Below, one piece after another: positions 1 through 5,864 of a stretch of 7,525 bases of DNA; the stretch's first letter is position 1; each line of letters starts with the position of its first letter. Made by a program: the position numbers and the translations under genes. This stretch comes from Haloarculaceae archaeon (GTDB taxonomy: Archaea > Halobacteriota > Halobacteria > Halobacteriales > Haloarculaceae): contig JAQCMX010000243.1 in NCBI GenBank assembly GCA_028274885.1, positions 1 to 7,525 of the forward strand, given 5' to 3'. Under the pieces are notes generated by a model. It was not told the origin of the DNA. It saw only the letters and a list, made by a program, of their open reading frames with translations, and searched no databases.

Positions 1-1
1 C

Positions 2-2413
2 GAGGTGGACATAGACACCGGCGAGGTTCTCATGACCGATGGTGTCCGCCGACTCGTTGGCTTGCCTGACGACGCTGAAATCTCACTGGAGGAGGCGATA
101 GGATACTACCATCCAGACGATCAGGCGAATCTCCGACAGACTATTATCCGGGTAGCCGAGACCGGCGAACGGACGCGTAACGTATGGCAACTCCAGACGC
201 TCGATGGCGACGAACGGCTCATGGAGGTGACAATCACGCCAGACGGGGCAAACGGTGGTTCCACCACACTCCGCGGAGCCATCCACGACGTCACCGACCG
301 TCGGGAACGCCAACGGGAGCTACGACAACTCCGGCAGGCTATCGACAACGCAAACGTCCCGATCACACTTGCTGATCCCGCCCGGGAGGACGACCCGCTG
401 GTGTATGTCAACGACGGCTTCGAGGGGATGACCGGCTACCCACCCGAGGAGACGCTCGGACGCAACTGTCGGTTCCTCCAAGGCGAGGACACCGACCCCG
501 AGAAGGTTGCCACGCTTCGTGAGGCCATCGACAACGAGGAGACCATCTCCGTCGAACTGCGCAACTACCGGAAAGACGGCACCGAGTTCTGGAACCGGCT
601 GACCGTTACCCCCATCTACGACGATGGCCAACTCGTCCGGTATCTCGGCACCCAGGAGGATGTCACCGCGCGCAAAGAGCGCGAACGGGAACTCAGGGCC
701 GAACGCCAGTTTACCGAGCAGGCACTCGATACGCTGGATGATCTGTTCTACGTCGTCGACACGGACGGGCAGTTCCAGCGGTGGAACGAACAGGTTCTAA
801 ACAGTACAGGCTACACCGAGGCAGAGCTTGCACAGTTGGATAATTTCGAACTGTTCCCGGAGGACGAACGCGATGCGGTCGCCGATGCAACCCGGGCGTG
901 CCTGACCGATGGAAAAAGTACTGTTAAGACAGATATACGCACCAAGGACGGTGAACGGATCCCCTACGAGCTTCGCGGGGCACGTCTGACCGATTCGACC
1001 GGCGAAACGACCGGGATCGTCGGGATCGGTCGGGATCTGACAGAACGTCGCCAGCGCGAGCGTCGGTTCCAGGCACTCGTCGAGAACTCAAGTGATATCA
1101 TCTCGATTGTCGACGCCGACGGGGTTTTACAATACCAGAGCCCCTCGGTCGAGCGCATCCTCGGATACAGTCCGGAGAAAGCCATCGGCGAAACTATCTG
1201 GGAGTCCGTCCATCCAGACGACCGCGGGGACGTCATCGAGGCCTTCGAGCGTTGGATCGACAACCCGACGGCAGATTCGATCGTGGAGTACCGGGTCCGA
1301 GACGCCGACGGCTCCTGGCGCTGGCTGGAGAGTCGCGGGAACGGCCAACTCGACAACCCTGCGGTCGAGGGCTACGTCATCAACAGCCGGGATATTACCG
1401 AGCGCAAAAAGCGCGAGCAGGAACTCCAGGACATCACCTCTCAGTACGAGGCGCTGGTCGACAACTTCCCCGGTGGCGGCGTTTTTTTGCTTGACGAGGA
1501 TATGAACTTTGTCCGTGCTGGTGGTGATAGTTTGGCCGATATCGGCCTCTCAAGTGCTGACTTCGAGGGGAACACACCCCATGATCTGTACCCTGGTCAG
1601 ACTGCCGACGAACAGGTCCACTATCTCCAGCGGACGTTCGATGGCGAGAGTCACACGTACAGACAGGAGTTCCAGGGGGGGCACTACGAACTCCGGACGA
1701 TGCCAATCCGGGACGAAACCGGTGAGATCATCTACGCGATGGCCGTCTCGCGCGAGATTACCCAGCAGGTCGAACAGAAAGATGAGATTCAGCGCCAGAA
1801 CGAGCGCCTGAAAGAATTCACCGGCATCGTCAGCCACGACCTGCAGGGCCCACTCAACGTGGCCCAGGGGCATATCGAGCTAGCAGGAACCACTGAAGAA
1901 AACGAGCACCTCGCCCAAGCGGCCGATGCGATCGAGCGCGGGCAGGCACTCGTCGAGGATCTGCTGACGCTGGCACGGGAGGGCGACCAGGTGGACGAGA
2001 CGGAGTCTGTTCGGATTACAGAGCTTGCCCGGAGCAGCTGGCAGACTGTCGAGACGGCACAGGCGACACTCGAGACTGGCGAGTCAGGGGTTATCGAAGC
2101 CGATCGGAGCCGGTTGCAGGAACTGCTCGAAAATCTCTATCGGAATGCTGTCGAACACGGCGGTGACGAAGTAACGGTATCGGTTGGGCAACTGTCCAAC
2201 GGTTTCTACGTGGCTGATACGGGTCCTGGTATTCCAGAAGCCAAACGTGAGACGGTTTTCGAGGCGGGCTATTCGACCAAAACAGCCGGAACCGGCTTCG
2301 GGTTGCGGATCGCCGATCAGATCGCCAAGGCTCACGGGTGGGAGCCTGCCGTGACGGAGAGTGAACACGGCGGAGCACGGTTTGAATTCACCGGCGTCAA
2401 AGTTGTAAACTGA
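2..2413 (+). CDS. LOV/multi-PAS sensor histidine kinase, 5'-partial
   Basis: Cytoplasmic two-component sensor kinase, cut by the left edge: the frame is open from base 2, and the GTG at 5 lies inside a PAS fold (DIDTGEV), so it is not the true start. Residues are counted from that GTG (802 aa seen). Domains: partial PAS (1-97); LOV-type PAS (112-222); PAS (234-345); PAS with HPDDR and a DITER end (353-466); PAS (477-588); HisKA with phospho-acceptor His611 in SHDLQGPL; HATPase_c with N-box around Asn710/Asn714, DTGPGI (738-743) and GTGFGL (762-767). Charged ER-rich helical linkers join the PAS units. The LOV domain has GRNCRFLQG (Cys155 adduct position), NYRKDG (Asn187), FWN (Asn197) and GTQEDVT (Gln217), all the usual flavin contacts. 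No membrane segment or receiver domain is visible, and no response regulator is nearby. His+4 is Gly615 rather than Thr/Asn. The family assignment is secure; light sensing is inferred from conserved residues. Confidence 0.95.
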   Translation, partial: EVDIDTGEVLMTDGVRRLVGLPDDAEISLEEAIGYYHPDDQANLRQTIIRVAETGERTRNVWQLQTLDGDERLMEVTITPDGANGGSTTLRGAIHDVTDRRERQRELRQLRQAIDNANVPITLADPAREDDPLVYVNDGFEGMTGYPPEETLGRNCRFLQGEDTDPEKVATLREAIDNEETISVELRNYRKDGTEFWNRLTVTPIYDDGQLVRYLGTQEDVTARKERERELRAERQFTEQALDTLDDLFYVVDTDGQFQRWNEQVLNSTGYTEAELAQLDNFELFPEDERDAVADATRACLTDGKSTVKTDIRTKDGERIPYELRGARLTDSTGETTGIVGIGRDLTERRQRERRFQALVENSSDIISIVDADGVLQYQSPSVERILGYSPEKAIGETIWESVHPDDRGDVIEAFERWIDNPTADSIVEYRVRDADGSWRWLESRGNGQLDNPAVEGYVINSRDITERKKREQELQDITSQYEALVDNFPGGGVFLLDEDMNFVRAGGDSLADIGLSSADFEGNTPHDLYPGQTADEQVHYLQRTFDGESHTYRQEFQGGHYELRTMPIRDETGEIIYAMAVSREITQQVEQKDEIQRQNERLKEFTGIVSHDLQGPLNVAQGHIELAGTTEENEHLAQAADAIERGQALVEDLLTLAREGDQVDETESVRITELARSSWQTVETAQATLETGESGVIEADRSRLQELLENLYRNAVEHGGDEVTVSVGQLSNGFYVADTGPGIPEAKRETVFEAGYSTKTAGTGFGLRIADQIAKAHGWEPAVTESEHGGARFEFTGVKVVN

Positions 2414-2495
2414 CGGATACGTGTTTTCCCTCTCCTATGAACGCACCCGAACGTCTCAGATCCGTAGATGTTGTCAGTGCGCGACCCAGCGGTTG

Positions 2496-2575
2496 ATACG
2501 GTCGGTTGTAAGTCAGTTCCGGAATTCGCCGGAACGTTCGGCGAATTACCGGTAAATCGTTACAACCGACCGTAT
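2496..2575. repeat. 80-bp palindromic element, copy 1
   Basis: A perfect 16-bp inverted repeat (ATACGGTCGGTTGTAA at 2496-2511; its complement at 2560-2575) encloses 48 bp. The interior has a second stem: 2519-2531 pairs with 2539-2552 with a single bulged base, leaving a 7-base loop (2532-2538). An alternative inner stem pairs GTTCCGG (2516-2522) with CCGGAAC (2529-2535). No target-site duplication is evident at the edges. The element matches 5571-5650 in total length, arm length and arm sequence pattern. It could be a MITE-like element, a recombination site or a structured RNA; the sequence alone does not decide. Confidence 0.8.
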
Positions 2576-2750
2576 AAGTACAGGGGTTCAGACTCGGCTG
2601 CAGTCTTAATATAATCCGTGACTGTGGTTTCGATCTGTTCCAGTCACACTCCAAAACCCGGTTACAATCCTAAATGATGCCCAGGTAGGCACAAACCCGA
2701 GCTCGTAAGTTCCACCTTTCTGACTTGGTGTATCAAGTATGAAAATTGGG

Positions 2751-2788
2751 CGATTAGTTTTATATATTAATCTCGCTCCGAAGTTCAT
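2751..2788 (+). promoter_or_regulatory. TATA promoter of the transducer gene, likely leaderless
   Basis: A strong AT-rich box, TTTATATATTA (2758-2768), is centred about 25 bases before the ATG at 2789, preceded by a purine-containing stretch where a BRE would lie. Archaeal transcription starts about 22-27 bases after the TATA centre, which puts the RNA 5' end at or next to the start codon. No Shine-Dalgarno precedes the ATG (GTTCAT), consistent with a leaderless mRNA. This also supports the chosen start. Confidence 0.75.
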
Positions 2789-5203
2789 ATGAAATCGATA
2801 AGCGATTACTCGATAAAATGGAAACTCGTGGCATCGATCGGAGTGGCAGCAATCCTGATCTTCCTCGTTTTAACGGGCTTTACGATCATGGAGACCTCTG
2901 CGGAGGTTTCGTCGCTGACAGAACAACGGATGGACCAGGAGGCACAGGCACAGGCGAACGCATTCAATACGGATATGGAACAGAACAAGAAGGTAGCAAC
3001 GTCCCTTGCGGCCACCATGGAGGCGTACAACCGGGAGGACGCGAGCAGGGAGGAGGTCAGTGAGATGTTAGAGAACCTCGCAGAACAGAATCCGGATGCG
3101 CTTGGTGTCTACGTTGCATACGAACCCGACGCGTTCGACGGTAACGATGCCGCACATCTAAGTGGGACAGGCCCGGGTTCGAACGAGGCTGGTCGGTTCG
3201 CCCCGTATTGGAGTCGGTTCGACGGAAACCTCAGTCTCGCGCCGTTGAACGACTTGGACACGCAGGACTGGTACACAGAACCGCTCGAGCAGGGCGAGAC
3301 GATTATCAAAGGTCCGTTCGTGTTCGACGACAGATATATGATCAGCTTTCTTGCCCCAATAACGCGTGGCGGGGAGACAGTGGGGGTGGCCGGAATCGAC
3401 GTGTCGATCGACTACTGGCAGACCCAGATTCGGCAGGTTAACACGACCGGTGAGGGCTACGCGTTTATGACCAGTTCCGACGGCACAGTAGTCGCACACC
3501 CCAACGGATCTCTGGTCGGCCAGGCGACACTGGCAGAGCTTGGGAATCGGAACGATGTCGCCGAACTCACCACGATGCAAGAGCGGATCGAGACACAGAC
3601 GAGTGGCAATTTCACCATGCAGGACCCGGAGACAGGTAAGAAGGTCCTGGTTCGCTACCAGTCGATCGAAACGGGTGGGTTCGTGTACGCGACGGTTATC
3701 ACCGAAGACTCGGCGATGAGTGGGGTCACCTCACTCCGGAATGGGCTGCTCGCAGTCAGCGGCGTCTCACTGCTTGCCCTCATTGGGATCATCTTCGTCG
3801 GCGCAGGTCGGATAACACGGCCGATAAAGAGACTGACCGCAAAAGCCAGCGCTATCGAGGACGGTGATTACGAAGTCGAACTACAGAACAGTCGTGGGGA
3901 CGAGGTGGGGGTCCTCTATGGCTCGCTGGCCACGATGCGGGACTCGTTGGTGACAAACATTCAGGAGGCAGAAAGAGCCCGTGAGCAGGCTCAAACCGCA
4001 AAGGAAGAGGCCGCCAAAGCGCGTGAAGAGGCGGAGATGTTGAACACACATCTCCAGGAAAAAGCCGAAACATTCAGCGAGAAAATGGAACGTGCTGCGG
4101 ACGGAGACCTTACACAACGGATGCACCCGGAGAGTCAAAGCGACGCGATGACGGATATCGCAGAGGCGTTCAACGAGATGGTTGCTGATATCGAACGGAC
4201 AGTCGGACAGATCCGTTCGTTCGCGGACGATGTCGCCGAGTCGAGCCAGGAGGTGACCACCGGTGCCACGGAGAGCCAGGCAGCGAGCGAACAGGTCAGC
4301 AAGTCGATCCAGCAGATCGCAGCGGACGCCGAGTCACAGTCGGCCGACCTCTCGGAGACGACCGACGAGATGCAAGGCCTCTCGGGTACAGTCGAGGAGG
4401 TGGCGTCCTCGGCCGACCAGATTGCCATGACATCACAGGAAACCGCTGCGCTGGGTCAGGACGGTCAGGTGGCGGCAAGAGAGGCAATGAACGAGATGGA
4501 AGACATCGAGACCCAGGCAGAGGGGACGGTAACGGAGGTCGACACACTTGCCGAGGAGATCGATCAAATCAGCGAAGTTATCGAACTGATTGGAGATATC
4601 GCGGAGCAGACCAACATGCTGGCACTGAATGCGTCGATCGAGGCGGCACGGGCTGGAGAGGCAGGTGAAGGATTTGCCGTCGTCGCCGATGAAATCAAGT
4701 CACTCTCGGCGGAGGTCTCCGAGGCAACCGAGGAGGTTGAGACACTCATCACCGATATCCAGACCTCGACCGACACCGTCGTGGATGATATCCAGGGGAT
4801 GAGTACGCGTGTCTCCTCCGGTGCTACCACGATCGAAGACGCGCTCACCGCGCTCGACGAGATTGCGGTGAACATCGAGGAGGTCAATGAAGGAATTCAG
4901 GAGATCAGTGCGGCGACAGACGACCAAGCAGCGTCCACCGAGGAGGTCGCAAGCATGGTCGACGATGTTGCCAACGCAGCACAGAAGGTAAGCGCCGAGT
5001 CCGGGGACGCCTCGGCTGCTGCCCAGCAACAGACCTCGGCACTGACACAGGTGACACACAACGCCGAGACCCTTACCGAACGGGCTGACGAGCTCCAGAC
5101 GCTACTCTCGCAGTTCAGGATACAGACCAACACCACCAGCATTGGCGAGTCGACGGGCGGTTCACAGTCAGCCGTGTCGACCGATGGCGGTCCTGATACT
5201 TGA
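2789..5203 (+). CDS. Htr-type methyl-accepting chemotaxis transducer with dCache sensor
   Basis: Membrane receptor that would control CheA activity and so the archaellum motor. 804 aa, complete. A short basic N-terminus is followed by TM1 (about 13-33), an extracellular dCache domain (about 36-305) with PYW (139-141), DWY (160-162) and GVAGIDVS (199-206), TM2 (about 316-339), a HAMP starting ITRPI (342-346), a helical linker (393-425), a second HAMP-like segment (about 425-475), and the MCP signalling coiled coil (480-775). Its hairpin tip reads EQTNMLALNASIEAARAGE (606-624), followed by GFAVVADE. Candidate methylation pairs are Glu536/Glu537, Gln550/Glu551 and Glu718/Glu719. The extracellular part has four N-X-S/T sequons (Asn147, 218, 239, 274). 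The tail is Gly/Ser/Thr-rich with no CheR pentapeptide. The ligand is unknown: the position of the amino-acid-binding Arg in dCache_1 receptors appears to be Gln159. No che genes or rhodopsin gene are nearby. Confidence 0.96.
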   Translation: MKSISDYSIKWKLVASIGVAAILIFLVLTGFTIMETSAEVSSLTEQRMDQEAQAQANAFNTDMEQNKKVATSLAATMEAYNREDASREEVSEMLENLAEQNPDALGVYVAYEPDAFDGNDAAHLSGTGPGSNEAGRFAPYWSRFDGNLSLAPLNDLDTQDWYTEPLEQGETIIKGPFVFDDRYMISFLAPITRGGETVGVAGIDVSIDYWQTQIRQVNTTGEGYAFMTSSDGTVVAHPNGSLVGQATLAELGNRNDVAELTTMQERIETQTSGNFTMQDPETGKKVLVRYQSIETGGFVYATVITEDSAMSGVTSLRNGLLAVSGVSLLALIGIIFVGAGRITRPIKRLTAKASAIEDGDYEVELQNSRGDEVGVLYGSLATMRDSLVTNIQEAERAREQAQTAKEEAAKAREEAEMLNTHLQEKAETFSEKMERAADGDLTQRMHPESQSDAMTDIAEAFNEMVADIERTVGQIRSFADDVAESSQEVTTGATESQAASEQVSKSIQQIAADAESQSADLSETTDEMQGLSGTVEEVASSADQIAMTSQETAALGQDGQVAAREAMNEMEDIETQAEGTVTEVDTLAEEIDQISEVIELIGDIAEQTNMLALNASIEAARAGEAGEGFAVVADEIKSLSAEVSEATEEVETLITDIQTSTDTVVDDIQGMSTRVSSGATTIEDALTALDEIAVNIEEVNEGIQEISAATDDQAASTEEVASMVDDVANAAQKVSAESGDASAAAQQQTSALTQVTHNAETLTERADELQTLLSQFRIQTNTTSIGESTGGSQSAVSTDGGPDT

Positions 5204-5269
5204 TTTTCTCCGTGTACAATGGACGTGGTATTGGGCCCGTTGAAACTGCACAAAAAGGTGGATTCCCCG

Positions 5270-5285
5270 CCCCACCGTGGTGGGG
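5270..5285. other. short GC-rich hairpin downstream of the transducer gene
   Basis: CCCCACC (5270-5276) is complementary to GGTGGGG (5279-5285), giving a six-pair stem with a CGTG tetraloop, 66 bases after the transducer stop codon. No T-run follows directly (next bases TTGAAC). It could stabilise or shape the transducer mRNA 3' end, or be incidental in GC-rich DNA. Confidence 0.35.
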
Positions 5286-5333
5286 TTGAACTCGACGACA
5301 ATCCGTTTCGATGCACATCTCCGATCTTTGAGT

Positions 5334-5382
5334 AAAAAAGCAGTGACATCCGACCGGTAGATAAAACACCAGTTCCGGTCGG
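5334..5382 (-). terminator. possible hairpin plus T6 terminator for leftward transcription
   Basis: Read on the minus strand, an 8-bp perfect inverted repeat (CCGACCGG / CCGGTCGG, plus-strand positions 5350-5357 and 5375-5382, 17-base loop) is followed after 10 bases by six T residues (A run at 5334-5339 on the plus strand). This resembles an intrinsic terminator for transcripts coming from uvsE, about 480 bases upstream, or from a gene that is now lost. Archaeal termination depends mainly on the T-tract, so the hairpin is only supportive. Confidence 0.35.
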
Positions 5383-5394
5383 CGTGGCGCCCGA

Positions 5395-5420
5395 TTGGGT
5401 TGAGCGACACTCAACGCCAA
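5395..5420. other. 10-bp-stem hairpin
   Basis: TTGGGTTGAG (5395-5404) pairs with CTCAACGCCAA (5410-5420) with one bulged G at 5416 and a 5-base loop (5405-5409). It lies 12 bases from the inverted repeat at 5350-5382, so two stem-loops are adjacent. No function is evident; a transcription-end structure or an operator are both possible. Confidence 0.4.
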
Positions 5421-5523
5421 GCCCACAACGAACGATGGCGGCTCCACGCGGGGTGATAACAGGGCCAGCGAGGTGGAGACCCCGGTGGCCGAGGAGTTCG
5501 AGCGTGAGGACTCGGCCCGGTAG
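5404..5523 (+). pseudogene. possible C-terminal remnant, acidic tail
   Basis: This frame runs 39 codons from just after an in-frame TGA (5401-5403) to TAG (5521-5523). Its second half reads EVETPVAEEFEREDSAR, an acidic tail typical of haloarchaeal proteins, preceded by a Gly/Ser/Thr/Asn-rich stretch. It has no start codon near its beginning and no recognisable domain. It may be the 3' end of a gene whose body was lost or frameshifted, or a chance open frame; it is short and the evidence is only composition. Confidence 0.25.
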
Positions 5524-5570
5524 TCCGACCCGAGGACTTCTCGAAGGGAGCTCGGGTCAGGCGGTTACTG

Positions 5571-5650
5571 ATACTGACGGCTATAACTTCGTGAGCATAT
5601 TCGACCCCATGGAGGATCGAAATTGCTCATGGGCTTATGGCCGTTAGTAT
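5571..5650. repeat. 80-bp palindromic element, copy 2
   Basis: The terminal arms ATACTGACGGCTATAA (5571-5586) and the complement of ATACTAACGGCCATAA (5635-5650) match at 14 of 16 positions and enclose 48 bp, exactly the geometry of the element at 2496-2575. Complementarity continues inward: TGAGCA...TTCGA (5592-5605) faces TCGAA...TGCTCA (5617-5629), so a 44-base half aligned against the reverse complement of the other half (5567-5610 versus 5611-5654) agrees at 30 of 44 positions without gaps. All four arms of the two elements share ATAC, then CGG, then TAA at fixed spacing. Interiors of the two copies are otherwise dissimilar. The right end touches the coding remnant starting near 5651. Confidence 0.7.
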
Positions 5651-5863
5651 GAGGGTGATCACGACCGATCGTACCGACGACAGCCCGCCCCGTGGAAGCT
5701 CTCGTGGGAGCGCCGCAGTTTCCCGGTCGCCTCGATCAGCGGGACGCCACCGCTGGCGGTCGTCCGCCGAGCACATCCCGAGACGACGGGTTGCGAGGAG
5801 TGGTCTGCTGATGCCACAGCTGTCCTCCGGGATTTGATCACCACCGTCCGAGAGGAACAGTGA
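5651..5863 (+). pseudogene. start-less 3' remnant of an unrecognised gene
   Basis: An open frame follows a TAG at 5645-5647 and ends at TGA 5861-5863. It has no ATG or GTG and its only TTG is near the end, so it looks like a coding 3' end that lost its start. Third codon positions are mostly G or C, and the predicted sequence is protein-like: PWKLSWERRSFPVASISGTP near the beginning, and SADATAVLRDLITTVREEQ, an apparent amphipathic helix, at the end. I recognise no family. Its upstream limit coincides with the right edge of the 80-bp palindrome, so the element or a rearrangement there may have removed the 5' part. It converges on uvsE with one base between the two stop codons. Wrong-frame chance coding is the alternative, but competing frames here are Arg/Ser-rich and less plausible. 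Confidence 0.42.
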
Positions 5864-5864
5864 C

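Larger units (their letters stand above)
2414..2788. other. 375-bp spacer between kinase and transducer genes
   Basis: I find no convincing gene here. The first 80 bases hold a short T-run (2424-2427) that could help end kinase transcription, and a 19-codon frame (2437-2496) without support. The 80-bp palindrome at 2496-2575 fills the middle. The sequence then becomes AT-richer: a TATA-like stretch around 2606-2615 has no gene placed to use it, and the transducer promoter occupies the last 40 bases. The spacer and the separate promoter argue against a kinase-transducer operon. Confidence 0.6.
5204..5864. other. 661-bp region with hairpins, palindrome and coding remnants
   Basis: No intact gene with convincing haloarchaeal character is seen on either strand. 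In order it holds a short T-run just after the transducer stop (5204-5207), a hairpin (5270-5285), a possible leftward terminator (5334-5382), a 10-bp-stem hairpin (5395-5420), an acidic open stretch ending at 5523, the second 80-bp palindrome (5571-5650), and a start-less coding-like frame (5651-5863). Longer frames present here encode Arg/Pro/Ser-rich sequence typical of wrong-frame reading of GC-rich DNA. The picture is of decayed or rearranged sequence between two real genes. Confidence 0.55.

Noticed and set aside
2437..2496. 19-codon ATG frame between kinase and first palindrome
   Set aside because: It is very short, has no promoter or ribosome site, and its stop overlaps the palindrome arm; chance frame.
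2496..2575. Palindrome as an intrinsic terminator of the kinase gene
   Set aside because: No T-run follows either arm, and an equal-sized relative occurs at 5571-5650 away from a gene end in the same arrangement.
2397..2788. Minus-strand frames in the kinase-transducer spacer
   Set aside because: They run through the palindrome, and one begins inside the transducer promoter; the products lack haloarchaeal acidic character.
2..5203. Kinase and transducer as one operon
   Set aside because: The spacer is 375 bp with its own strong TATA box 25 bases before the transducer start.
2789..5203. Transducer as a sensory rhodopsin partner
   Set aside because: It has one N-terminal TM helix, a large dCache domain and then TM2; there is no rhodopsin gene next to it.
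5276..5291. Resemblance to the 3' end of a haloarchaeal CRISPR repeat (GTGGGGTTGAA-like)
   Set aside because: Only one copy, no regular spacing and no cas genes; the bases belong to a simple hairpin.
5384..5647. 87-codon plus-strand frame across the second palindrome
   Set aside because: The product is Arg/Pro/Ser-rich and the last 27 codons are the palindrome itself; composition fits wrong-frame reading of GC-rich DNA.
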